Below are positions 1-6,835 of a stretch of 9,133 bases of DNA, one piece after another. Below the pieces are notes generated by a model. That model searched no databases, was not told the origin of the DNA, and worked only from the letters and a program-made list of their open reading frames with translations. Each line of letters opens with the position of its first letter. The stretch's first letter is position 1. The position numbers and the translations under genes were made by a program. The stretch spans positions 1-9,133 of the forward strand of contig CAJPTT010000069.1 in the NCBI GenBank assembly GCA_905373565.1, written 5' to 3'. The DNA comes from an uncultured Treponema sp. GTDB lineage: Bacteria > Spirochaetota > Spirochaetia > Treponematales > Treponemataceae.

Positions 1-1518
1 AGCCGACAATCCGTATCGGCATTCCCCAAAGCTGCACCTCAAGCATTGCCGCCCGACTGGTATTTAACCGCAGACAGTGCCTTGTCCGCTCAGGCTGAAC
101 TGCTCCTCCGCGCTCAGTTGAAAAGCAATCCTCAAGCGCGCGTACACAACGGCGCCATTCTCGTTATCGAAAACGCAACCGGAAATATCCTTGCGTGGAT
201 AGGCTCAAACTCATATTTTGACGATGAAAGCAATGGAAAAATCGACGGCGTTACCGCGTTAAATCAGAGCGGAAGCAGTTCCAAACCGTTTTTATATGCG
301 CTCGCATTGGAACAAGGATGGAAGCCGTCGGATGTCTTGCCGGATATTCCGATACGGTTCGGAAAAGAAGAGGCATATATCCCGCGCAACTTTAATAACC
401 GGTTTAACGGTCCCGTCCGCTTACGGGTTGCGCTTGCATCCAGCCTCAACATCCCCGCCGTCTATCTCCTCAACGAACTCGGCATCGAAACCTATCTGCA
501 CACGTTAGAGGAACTCGGCTTTCAGACTATCGATACGGAAGGCTCGGATGTAAAACTGTCGCTTGCACTTGGCAGCGTACCGGTGCCCCTCTACCAACTG
601 GTACGCGCGTTCAGCGTTTTTCCACGCGACGGAGTACTCCTTCCGTTGCGCTCATTTACAGACGGGAGCACTGCCGACGGCTTTTCCGCACCAAAACAGG
701 TTTTCAGCGCAGACACCGCGCGGCTCATCTGTTCAATCCTTTCAGATTCCGCAGCGAGAGCAAAGGGGTTCGGTTTCTCTTCCCCCCTGAACACCCCCCT
801 TCCTTCCATCTTTAAAACAGGCACGGCGAATCAATTTCAAAGCCTTATCGCCCTCGCATCATCATCAGCCTTTACCGTCGGCATCTGGATGGGGAATTTT
901 GCAGGTAATACCGTCATCGGAAAAACAGGAAGCTCCGCTCCTGCGACGATTGCACGGAACTTACTCGTCCGGCTACACAGTCGGCCCTTCGCAGACGGTC
1001 TTCCGGCACCGGCAAAAAGCTTTGCAGAACCGGAGCACTGGCGCCGCGAATCCGTTTGCGTCCTTTCGGGAATGCCCGCCGGTCCCGCATGCCACAACAC
1101 CGTGCAGGAATATCTGCCATATAAACGGGAAAACGACGAATATGACCAAGCAGGCGGTGAATGCAGCTGGCATCAAATACAAAACGGACGCTCAGTTACC
1201 GTATACCCTGAAGAATACCGGCGTTGGTTTGCGAACATCACACGGCACGGTACAATCGGACAGCCGAGTAATGCGTTAACGATCATCCGGCCGGCAGACG
1301 GCAGCCGTTTTGTCAGCAATGCTCGTTACCAAGGCATCGGTGTTCCAATCGAAATTACCGGCGGAGCGGACGATACCGTACACATTAGCTACGACGGCCG
1401 TGCTCCGATTATACTAAACCGCCCGTTTTCAGGCAGCCTTCCGCTGGAAAAAGGAGAACACCGGCTTATCGTCCGCTGCGGCGATGAAGAGGTATCGGTT
1501 GTATTCACTGTTGAATGA
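1..1518 (+). CDS. pbpC: Penicillin-binding protein 1C (PbpC-type), C-terminal part
   Basis: This is the transpeptidase and C-terminal part of a class A penicillin-binding protein, which cross-links peptidoglycan outside the inner membrane. The frame is open from base 1 without a convincing start, so the signal anchor and glycosyltransferase domain lie left of the window; about 505 residues are visible, against roughly 750-800 for full PbpC proteins. All three transpeptidase motifs are present: SxxK as SSSK in GSSSKPF (nucleophile Ser codon at 274-276), SxN as SLN (442-450) and KTG as KTGT (814-825). Downstream are paired cysteines typical of the PbpC tail (VCVLSG..., ACHN, GGECSWHQ), then a beta-rich domain from about 1275 to the stop that resembles the BiPBP_C module (IIRPADGSRF). 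That tail and the GS-x-x-KPF context favour 1C over 1A or 1B. The gene ends at TGA 1516-1518, convergent with tsaD. No frameshift is seen. Confidence 0.9.
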   Translation, partial: SRQSVSAFPKAAPQALPPDWYLTADSALSAQAELLLRAQLKSNPQARVHNGAILVIENATGNILAWIGSNSYFDDESNGKIDGVTALNQSGSSSKPFLYALALEQGWKPSDVLPDIPIRFGKEEAYIPRNFNNRFNGPVRLRVALASSLNIPAVYLLNELGIETYLHTLEELGFQTIDTEGSDVKLSLALGSVPVPLYQLVRAFSVFPRDGVLLPLRSFTDGSTADGFSAPKQVFSADTARLICSILSDSAARAKGFGFSSPLNTPLPSIFKTGTANQFQSLIALASSSAFTVGIWMGNFAGNTVIGKTGSSAPATIARNLLVRLHSRPFADGLPAPAKSFAEPEHWRRESVCVLSGMPAGPACHNTVQEYLPYKRENDEYDQAGGECSWHQIQNGRSVTVYPEEYRRWFANITRHGTIGQPSNALTIIRPADGSRFVSNARYQGIGVPIEITGGADDTVHISYDGRAPIILNRPFSGSLPLEKGEHRLIVRCGDEEVSVVFTVE

Positions 1519-1572
1519 GTAGATGAGAGACTGTATATTTTCATGCACGGATAACTGATTGTACATTGCTGA
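1519..1572. other. Convergent junction without a visible terminator
   Basis: These 54 bp separate the converging pbpC and tsaD stop codons. I searched by eye for a GC-rich hairpin followed by a T run on either strand and saw none. Transcripts may end by another route or overlap. Confidence 0.5.
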
Positions 1573-2586
1573 TTATATTTTCCGGCGTTTAAATCCTTCG
1601 ACACGGGCGCTTGCAGGGCAATCGAGAGGGCTCCTGTCGCCGCGCACCAAATAGCGGTAGCCTACTCCGGCAATCATGGCGGCATTATCCGTGCAGAGCT
1701 TGAGCGGTGGGAAGATGCACGTTAAGCCTTTTTGTTCGGCGAGTTTTTCACGGAGCAGCGAATTTGCAGCAACGCCGCCGCCTGCGACAATCGTGTGCAG
1801 TCCCGTATCCTCAACCGCCCTCAGCAGGGAACGCAGTAATATTTTAACGGCTCTGGATTGAAAGGCTGCCGCGATATTTTCGGGCGTTTTTTCATATCCG
1901 GGATTCCAGAATTGATCGATTTGATTGATGACTGCGGTTTTTAATCCCGAATAGGACACGTCATACCGGCGACCGGATTCGTGCAGTACCGGCATCGGGA
2001 AGTTCGCAGCCTTTGGGTCGCCGTTTTTTGCCAGCCGATCGATAATTACACCGCCCGGATAACCGAAATCGTAGAACTTCGCAACCTTATCGAATGCTTC
2101 GCCCGGCGCATCGTCGATAGTACTGCCAAGCACTTCGATTGAATCAAAATCGTATACTTTACAGATAAGCGAATGTCCGCCCGATACCAAAAGACCGAGG
2201 TAGGGATAGGGAATGTCCTGCTCAAGATGCGCCGCGTACAGATGCCCGAGCATGTGGTTTACGGCAATAAACGGTTTGTTGCATGCCCATGCGAGGGTTT
2301 TCGCAAAGGTCAGCCCGACCAGCAGCGACCCCATCAGCCCCGGCCGATTGGTTACGGCGATACCGTCTATCGATTGCAATGTTTCACCCGCTTCCTGCAA
2401 AGCGGTCTTGACAACCGGCAAGATCCATTCGGTGTGCTTGCGGCTCGCAATCTCAGGCACCACGCCCTTATATGCTTCGTGAAATGGTATTTGAGTTGCC
2501 ACTACCGAGCTGATGATTTTATGTCCGTCCTCCACGACGGCGGCTGCCGTTTCATCGCAGGAGCTTTCTATTCCAAGTATCTTCAT
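1573..2586 (-). CDS. tsaD: tRNA N6-threonylcarbamoyladenosine transferase TsaD
   Basis: TsaD transfers the threonylcarbamoyl group from threonylcarbamoyl-AMP to A37 of tRNAs that read ANN codons, giving t6A; in bacteria it acts in the cytoplasm with TsaB and TsaE. The 337-residue protein has the full usual length and the ASKHA-fold signatures: N-terminal GIESSCDET (residues 5-13), metal-binding HMLGH with His111 and His115, SGGHS (135-139), DDAPGEAFDK (158-167), GYPGG near 175-179, the SGLKT segment near 213-217, the nucleotide-binding AGGGVAANS (268-276) and the late metal-ligand Asp300 in CTDNAAMIAG. The start is ATG 2586-2584, preceded by AGGA at 2598-2595 with 8-bp spacing. This ATG overlaps the upstream gene's TGA as ATGA, which suggests co-transcription and translational coupling. 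No sequence oddity is seen; a nonfunctional paralogue is unlikely because every key residue is present. Confidence 0.97.
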   Translation of the reverse strand: MKILGIESSCDETAAAVVEDGHKIISSVVATQIPFHEAYKGVVPEIASRKHTEWILPVVKTALQEAGETLQSIDGIAVTNRPGLMGSLLVGLTFAKTLAWACNKPFIAVNHMLGHLYAAHLEQDIPYPYLGLLVSGGHSLICKVYDFDSIEVLGSTIDDAPGEAFDKVAKFYDFGYPGGVIIDRLAKNGDPKAANFPMPVLHESGRRYDVSYSGLKTAVINQIDQFWNPGYEKTPENIAAAFQSRAVKILLRSLLRAVEDTGLHTIVAGGGVAANSLLREKLAEQKGLTCIFPPLKLCTDNAAMIAGVGYRYLVRGDRSPLDCPASARVEGFKRRKI

Positions 2587-4001
2587 TCTATTATTCCTAG
2601 CGAAAATCCGTCTTCAATAAGCGCAGGATACATTTCGGTTAAAAGCTCTGCAAGCTCAACCGTAAAGACATGGCCGATCATGATGGCAGAGCCTTTCCGT
2701 CTCGCAATACTCAACCCTTTTTTAATTTGCGTTTCCATTGCAGCGCGGCTTTTATCGTTATCAATAAAAATTGCCCGTTCCCAGACAGCCATGTTTTTCT
2801 CCTTTGCAACCTTCGCAACGACTGACCGAGCGGTTGTCCGCGAATCCAAAAAGAATATATGCTTTTCCGCTACGACATCCAAGACTGCGCTCATTGCCGC
2901 CTCATCTGCCGTCATCAGCGAGCCTTCATGATTATTCATCCCGGCTACCGGCCAAATTTCTTCGAGATTTTTTCTGACGATGTTTTTGATTTGCTCCGCA
3001 GAAAGTCCCGGCGTAACGGCGCCCGGTCCCGGATTAATATGCAGATCGACCGATTGCATCGGCTGGTGCAGAATAACCTGTTTGCCGGCTTTGCGTATCC
3101 GTCGCGCCGACTCGCTAGAGTACCGCAATCCGGGTAAAACTGCAATAGTACAGGGGAACGGAAGCCGTAAAAAATATTCGAGCTGCTCAAGGTTGTGCCC
3201 CGCATCGTCAAACACAAAGGTAAGGTTCCCGGCATAAGGGGCACGCTTACGCGGTTTTTCCGGTTTTGCAGCGGGCTGCGTCGGCTGCACTTTTTGCACG
3301 GCTTTTTTCTTATCGGGTACGGCAGCTTTCTCCGGTACGCTGTTTTTCTGCGATGCAGTGTTTTTTTTATCAGGTGCAACGGATTTTTCCGGTACGGTAT
3401 TCTTTTGCGGAGCCGCATGGACCGCCGGCTTTTCTTTCTGTGCAGTACCTTTCTGTGCAGCAGAAGCGGTGCGGGACGTAGGCGCAGCGGCAGGCGAATG
3501 GGGGGCAGGTTGTGCAGCCGGTGTTGTTTTTTTTGCGGCCGACGCTTTCTCCTGCGATGACGCCGTTTTTTGCTGCGTCGCAGAATCGGCCTGCTGCTGA
3601 GGCACAGTGGAAGTTTTTTGCTGCGCTGCCGGTGTGTGGGCCGCTTCCGTTTCTCTTTCGGATTGAACCGGCTGTTGTTTCGGTTCCTCGCTTCTTATTG
3701 TTGACGGTATATCTTTTTCAACAGACGTTTGTGCTTGAACCGGCTCGGATCTTAGCGAGTTTTTCAAATTCGGCACTAATTTCAATACTAAAACGAGGTT
3801 AAAACCAAAAAGCAAGACGCACAATATCACCAATGCGGCAATAATATTTCTGCGCAATTGTTTTTTTCGGGCAGCGGAACTGCGCGGCTTTTTCTTTGTT
3901 GTTGTACTGCTGCGGCTCTTGGTTTTTGACTGCCCCTTCGCCGCGGTTTTTTTAGGTGTCGTTTTTTTGCTTGTTTTTGCTTTATCCTCTTTTACGGGCA
4001 T
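2583..4001 (-). CDS. Membrane-anchored divergent polysaccharide deacetylase-like protein
   Basis: This 472-residue protein has three parts. A very basic Lys/Ser/Thr-rich N terminus (about 1-52) precedes one transmembrane helix (about 53-75). A low-complexity Ala/Pro/Gln/Lys linker follows (about 80-250), holding a 19-residue-period repeat. The C-terminal domain (about 258-472) resembles the divergent polysaccharide deacetylase family (PF04748, YibQ-like). Visible family motifs are FVFDDAG, HQPM (usually HEPM), MNNHEGS, FLDSRTT and IGHVF. The basic N terminus predicts a cytoplasmic tail with the domain in the periplasm. Members are presumed to act on envelope polysaccharide or peptidoglycan, but their reaction is poorly established, so I give no substrate. 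Translation could open at TTG 4037 or ATG 4013, but the 4037 TTG is part of a promoter -35 box and ATG 4013 lies in the -10 box, so ATG 4001-3999 is preferred. tsaD follows with an ATGA overlap. Confidence 0.87.
   Translation of the reverse strand: MPVKEDKAKTSKKTTPKKTAAKGQSKTKSRSSTTTKKKPRSSAARKKQLRRNIIAALVILCVLLFGFNLVLVLKLVPNLKNSLRSEPVQAQTSVEKDIPSTIRSEEPKQQPVQSERETEAAHTPAAQQKTSTVPQQQADSATQQKTASSQEKASAAKKTTPAAQPAPHSPAAAPTSRTASAAQKGTAQKEKPAVHAAPQKNTVPEKSVAPDKKNTASQKNSVPEKAAVPDKKKAVQKVQPTQPAAKPEKPRKRAPYAGNLTFVFDDAGHNLEQLEYFLRLPFPCTIAVLPGLRYSSESARRIRKAGKQVILHQPMQSVDLHINPGPGAVTPGLSAEQIKNIVRKNLEEIWPVAGMNNHEGSLMTADEAAMSAVLDVVAEKHIFFLDSRTTARSVVAKVAKEKNMAVWERAIFIDNDKSRAAMETQIKKGLSIARRKGSAIMIGHVFTVELAELLTEMYPALIEDGFSLGIIE
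3306..3407 (-). repeat. Two-copy 57-bp-period repeat in the deacetylase linker
   Basis: Inside the linker, two diverged copies of a 15-residue unit appear at 3407-3363 (QKNTVPEKSVAPDKK) and 3350-3306 (QKNSVPEKAAVPDKK). The period is 57 bp, or 19 residues. The similarity is visible in DNA as well as protein, so it probably arose by tandem duplication. A Lys/Pro/Ala-rich unit fits an extended flexible spacer and not a folded domain. Confidence 0.8.
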
Positions 4002-4037
4002 AGGTAAAAGCATAAAAACAGCGCGGCTTAATGTCAA
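4001..4037 (-). promoter_or_regulatory. Sigma70-type promoter for the deacetylase-tsaD unit
   Basis: On the minus strand there is a perfect -35 box TTGACA (4037-4032), a 17-bp spacer and a -10 box TATGCT (4014-4009, 4 of 6 matches). Transcription would be expected to begin about 7 bp past the -10 box, at 4002-4001, which is the A of the preferred ATG (4001-3999). No Shine-Dalgarno-like purine run precedes that ATG. The arrangement predicts a leaderless or nearly leaderless mRNA. It also argues against the upstream TTG 4037 as a start codon. Confidence 0.6.
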
Positions 4038-4059
4038 GCTCTTTGCCGTCTGTTTGACA
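4032..4059. repeat. Inverted repeat between the divergent genes
   Basis: TGTCAA (4032-4037) and TTGACA (4054-4059) form perfect 6-bp inverted arms with 16 bp between them. The left arm is the minus-strand promoter's -35 box. The right arm is a consensus -35 sequence on the plus strand, but I find no good -10 box at 16-19 bp spacing. It may be an orphan -35 element, half of an operator, or chance. Confidence 0.35.
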
Positions 4060-4118
4060 ACAAAGTTATCGAACAGCTCGATTATCTACTCTACCTGATG
4101 CGTTTGTCTGTAGGGCAC

Positions 4119-4155
4119 TTGCATACTGCCTGTAAAGTATCGTATGATGCACCTA
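4119..4155 (+). promoter_or_regulatory. Sigma70-type promoter for the GerMN-led operon
   Basis: A weak -35 box TTGCAT (4119-4124), an 18-bp spacer and a strong -10 box TATGAT (4143-4148, 5 of 6 matches) point right. The expected transcription start, about 7 bp after the -10 box, falls on 4155, the A of the preferred ATG. There is no Shine-Dalgarno sequence before that ATG. As with the divergent promoter, a leaderless transcript is predicted. Confidence 0.5.
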
Positions 4156-5177
4156 TGGCAAAACGTAAAAAAAGAAAAATTTCGCTCGGTTGTCTTTTTT
4201 GGATTGTATTCATTTTATTGATCGCCGTGCTATTTTTCTTGAATAAAGACACGATTTCTTTTGTTTTAGAAAAAACAAATGCGAAAAGTATATTCTTAAA
4301 AGATAAAACCGAAAAACCGCAAGAAGCTTCACAGGCTCTTCCTGAGCTTCAATCTAAGGAAGAGCGCGACGATAACATTCCTGTAAAAGGAGACGGTAGC
4401 AAGGAACCCGAGCAAGAAGTAAACATCAAAGCTCCCTCGCAGCAGCAAAGCGACGATAAACAGCCGGAGTCGGCTGTACCTCAAAGGAATGAAAGCTCAC
4501 ATGTTCGTAATGATGAGCAAATAAAAAAGCCTCAGCCTGAAAATAATAGCAGGGGGAATTCGCAACAAAGCGGCGGACAAACAGCTGCGCCGAATTCGGT
4601 AACGCAAAAACCGGCTAATGAACATTCTTCACCGCAGCGCAGCACTACTACAGCTGCACAACGGCCGCAGTCTGCTTCTTCACCGGCTCAAAAAACTACT
4701 GTAACCCCAGCGAGCCCATCGGCAAAGCCGGAAACCGATAAAAGTCAACCGGCGGCGGTAAGAAAAGCGGTTATATACTGGGTTCGGGTAGATGCGGACG
4801 GAAAGCTTATTCCGAAAAGTGCAACTCGATTACTTCCTAAATCCGATGCGCCGATGAGCGATGCGCTTGAAGCTCTTTTTGCCGCTCCTACTGTAGCTGA
4901 GTTAAAACAAGGAGTACGGACGCTTATTCCGCCCGACACCAAGCTCCGCTCCGCATGGGTAAAGGACGGTATCGCCTTTATCAATGTGAGCGAAGAATTC
5001 CAGTTTAATCAGTATGGTATCGACGGGGCGTTGGCGCAGCTTTTGCAGGTGGTATTCACAGCTACGGAATTTTCAACCGTAAAGTCGGTACAGTTCCTGA
5101 TTGAAGGGCAAAAAAAAGAGTATCTTGGCGCAGAGGGCGTTTGGATCGGCTCGCCGCTTTCGCGTACTTCTTTCTAA
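4155..5177 (+). CDS. Membrane-anchored GerMN-domain protein
   Basis: This 340-residue protein starts with a basic tail (MAKRKKRK), then one transmembrane helix (about residues 10-30, LGCLFWIVFILLIAVLFFL), a long hydrophilic Gln/Ser/Pro/Lys-rich linker (about 45-200) and a C-terminal GerMN domain (about 203-340). The domain is recognised from the VIYWVRVDADGKLIP opening, the DALEALFAAPT helix, the LIPPDTKLRSAWVKDGIAFIN strand pair and the GVDGA-like GIDGALAQLLQVVFTATEF helix. GerMN domains (PF10646) were named from spore germination proteins but also occur in non-sporulating bacteria as small extracytoplasmic modules, probably binding envelope components; no catalytic role is known to me. An in-frame ATG at 4098 would add 19 residues, but it has no ribosome binding site and lies upstream of the predicted promoter. 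The Cys in LGC precedes the hydrophobic core, so it is not a lipobox. The gene is the first of the rightward operon. Confidence 0.85.
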   Translation: MAKRKKRKISLGCLFWIVFILLIAVLFFLNKDTISFVLEKTNAKSIFLKDKTEKPQEASQALPELQSKEERDDNIPVKGDGSKEPEQEVNIKAPSQQQSDDKQPESAVPQRNESSHVRNDEQIKKPQPENNSRGNSQQSGGQTAAPNSVTQKPANEHSSPQRSTTTAAQRPQSASSPAQKTTVTPASPSAKPETDKSQPAAVRKAVIYWVRVDADGKLIPKSATRLLPKSDAPMSDALEALFAAPTVAELKQGVRTLIPPDTKLRSAWVKDGIAFINVSEEFQFNQYGIDGALAQLLQVVFTATEFSTVKSVQFLIEGQKKEYLGAEGVWIGSPLSRTSF

Positions 5178-5237
5178 CTTGCATCCCCCGTGCGTCTTTT
5201 AAAAACCGGAGCTTTGGAGATGCCTTGCGGTTTACCG

Positions 5238-5243
5238 AAGGGG
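5238..5243 (+). promoter_or_regulatory. Ribosome binding site fixing the spiro-SPASM start
   Basis: AAGGGG lies 5 bp before ATG 5249. It decides the start among a TTG at 5141, this ATG and ATG 5267. The TTG lies inside the preceding gene, and ATG 5267 has its GGAGAG only 1 bp away. The 71-bp gap from 5178 holds no convincing terminator or promoter. Confidence 0.65.
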
Positions 5244-5248
5244 ATTTT

Positions 5249-6835
5249 ATGCCGATATTGGAGAGTATGAAATCTTTTGTTGTGCTGGTGGCAAACGGTA
5301 TTTCCGATTATGCGATGAGGCCGCTTACTCAAGGCGGTTGTGCAGCGCTCGCGTTCGCGCTGGATCGTGCGAGCCGTTTTCCCGATTATGCGGGTACCAT
5401 TATAACCGCAGCAGCGGATCAATGCGCTGCAATTCAAAAATACTGCGATGAACTCAATATACCGCCGGTGCGGGTCGTTCCTGTTGCGGAATCTACCGCT
5501 GCCGCTTTTTTTAAGGCGCTTACCCCTTTTGCAGCGGAAGCCGATCATATCTTTATTGCATGGGCGGACGCTCCGTTTTTAGACAGTGCAGGGGCGTCGC
5601 AGCTCTATACTCAGCATTGTACTTATAAGGCGGAATACAGCTTTGCAGACGGATACCCCGAAGGACTTCTTCCGCAAATTGTCGCTGCAGGTCTTGTGCC
5701 CATATTGGCAGCGTTACCTTTTGCGGCAGAGGTGCCGCTTGGGCGTTCTTTCCTTTTTGACACCGTTAAAAAAGATATAAACTCCTACGACTTGGAGACA
5801 ATGATTGCGCCTGATGATGTGCGGCACCTGCGTCTTGCTTTTTACGCCGATACCAAGGCTTCATGGCTCTTGTGTCGACATTTTACCGGTATCACAGCGG
5901 AAAATTATGCTGCGTACATTGCCGAGCGGCAAGAATTCCTGCGGCCGCTACCTGCCTATTACGGTATGGAAATAGTCGCCTATCATCCTTTACATTCTAT
6001 TTATCGTCCGAACCTATTTCCTAAAAACTTTGATGATTCTTGCTGTATGGACTTTGAAGCCGCCGCTCGGCTCATCGATGAGATTGCCGCTTTTTCCGAA
6101 AGTGCAGTGATTTCTCTGTCGCTCTATGGGGAGCCGCTCCTGCATCCTCGCTTTGCAACACTTGTCGCGCTGATACTGAACCACCAAAACCTTTCGGTAT
6201 TGATAGAAACGAGCGGCATTGCGGATAAGACAGCATATAATCTTGACTATTTTACTCAACTCGCTCAAGTGTGCAGGGATGTGCCGCCGAGGAGCGGCGG
6301 ACACTTGCCGATTTACTGGATTGTCGATATCGATGCGGCAGGATCGAAGACATACGGCGCAGTTCATCAGCTTTCCGATGAGGAGGCTGAACGCTCTTTA
6401 AAGCAGGCGGTAACATTTGCGGATCAGTTGGCAAACGTTTTTCCCAAAGCAGTGTGGGTACAGATGACGCGTATGAATGAAAATGAAGCGGAATTGGAGC
6501 CTTTTTATCGGTTGTGGGAAAAACGGGAAGCGAAGCCGCTTATTCAAAAATACGATCACCTCTGCGGGACTCTTCCAGACCGGCGCCCTGCAGATATTGC
6601 TCCGTTACAACGGCATCCCTGTTGGCACCTCAAGCGGGATATGTCTATTTGTACGGACGGAACCGTTCCGCTCTGTAAAGAAGATGTTAACCGTTCGGTT
6701 GTACTCGGAAACGCTTTTACGATGCCGCTCGAAACGATTTGGGAAAACGGCCGGCGTTACTATTGCGAGCAGATACAATCTTGCTATAAGGGGGTATGTG
6801 AACACTGTGACGAATACTATACCTACAACTTTTAA
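5249..6835 (+). CDS. spiro-SPASM protein: nucleotidyltransferase-like plus cluster-less radical SAM and SPASM
   Basis: This 528-residue cytoplasmic protein appears to belong to the spirochaete-restricted spiro-SPASM family. Residues about 8-215 resemble the GT-A fold of SpsF/CMP-KDO-synthetase-like nucleotidyltransferases (FIAWADAPFLD with Asp107, then AEYSFADGYPEGL), but the usual nucleotide-binding loop (QARxxSxRLPxK) is absent. Residues about 240-430 look like a radical SAM/SPASM core: ISLSLYGEPLLHP (288-300), VLIETSG and VQMTRMNENEAELEPF. Where Cx3Cx2C for the SAM-bound 4Fe-4S cluster should lie (241-260, EIVAYHPLHSIYRP...) there is no cysteine. The C-terminal SPASM region keeps cysteines 439, 458, 468, 476, 506, 512, 517 and 520, including Cx12Gx4C (458-476), and ends CEHCDEYYTYNF. 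An auxiliary Fe-S cluster is therefore likely while radical chemistry is not. The substrate is unknown; adjacent sugar genes suggest a glycan-related scaffold or carrier. Its last 38 bp overlap the next gene. Confidence 0.85.
   Translation: MPILESMKSFVVLVANGISDYAMRPLTQGGCAALAFALDRASRFPDYAGTIITAAADQCAAIQKYCDELNIPPVRVVPVAESTAAAFFKALTPFAAEADHIFIAWADAPFLDSAGASQLYTQHCTYKAEYSFADGYPEGLLPQIVAAGLVPILAALPFAAEVPLGRSFLFDTVKKDINSYDLETMIAPDDVRHLRLAFYADTKASWLLCRHFTGITAENYAAYIAERQEFLRPLPAYYGMEIVAYHPLHSIYRPNLFPKNFDDSCCMDFEAAARLIDEIAAFSESAVISLSLYGEPLLHPRFATLVALILNHQNLSVLIETSGIADKTAYNLDYFTQLAQVCRDVPPRSGGHLPIYWIVDIDAAGSKTYGAVHQLSDEEAERSLKQAVTFADQLANVFPKAVWVQMTRMNENEAELEPFYRLWEKREAKPLIQKYDHLCGTLPDRRPADIAPLQRHPCWHLKRDMSICTDGTVPLCKEDVNRSVVLGNAFTMPLETIWENGRRYYCEQIQSCYKGVCEHCDEYYTYNF
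6788..6800 (+). promoter_or_regulatory. Ribosome binding site and GTG start inside the spiro-SPASM tail
   Basis: AAGGGGG (6788-6794) sits 3 bp before GTG 6798. The spacing is short, so GTG 6807 (12 bp away) is also possible. The next in-frame ATG, at 6870, has no nearby purine-rich site. This run is the best start signal for the following gene. Confidence 0.45.

Noticed and set aside
2173..2931. A 252-codon open frame on the plus strand opposite tsaD and the deacetylase-like gene
   Set aside because: It lies antisense to two well-supported genes, has no recognisable domain and a composition expected of a shadow frame.
2945..3418. A 157-codon minus-strand frame within the deacetylase-like gene
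   Set aside because: It is a frame-shifted reading of the Lys/Pro-rich linker, giving an Arg-rich sequence without domain features.
4173..4191. Possible lipobox (SLGC) in the GerMN protein
   Set aside because: The cysteine comes before the hydrophobic core, whereas in a lipoprotein signal it follows it.
5205..5234. AAACCG/CGGTTT inverted pair upstream of the spiro-SPASM gene as a terminator
   Set aside because: The arms are only 6 bp with a long loop and no T run follows.
5220..5270. A 16-codon frame (ATG 5220) ending over ATG 5267, as a possible leader peptide
   Set aside because: The purine-rich TTGGAG abuts the ATG with no spacing, the peptide has no regulatory residue run, and no attenuator hairpin is seen.
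6477..6797. An N-terminal extension of the glycosyltransferase of about 107 residues
   Set aside because: This stretch is the other-frame reading of the conserved spiro-SPASM C terminus; the extension shows no glycosyltransferase features.
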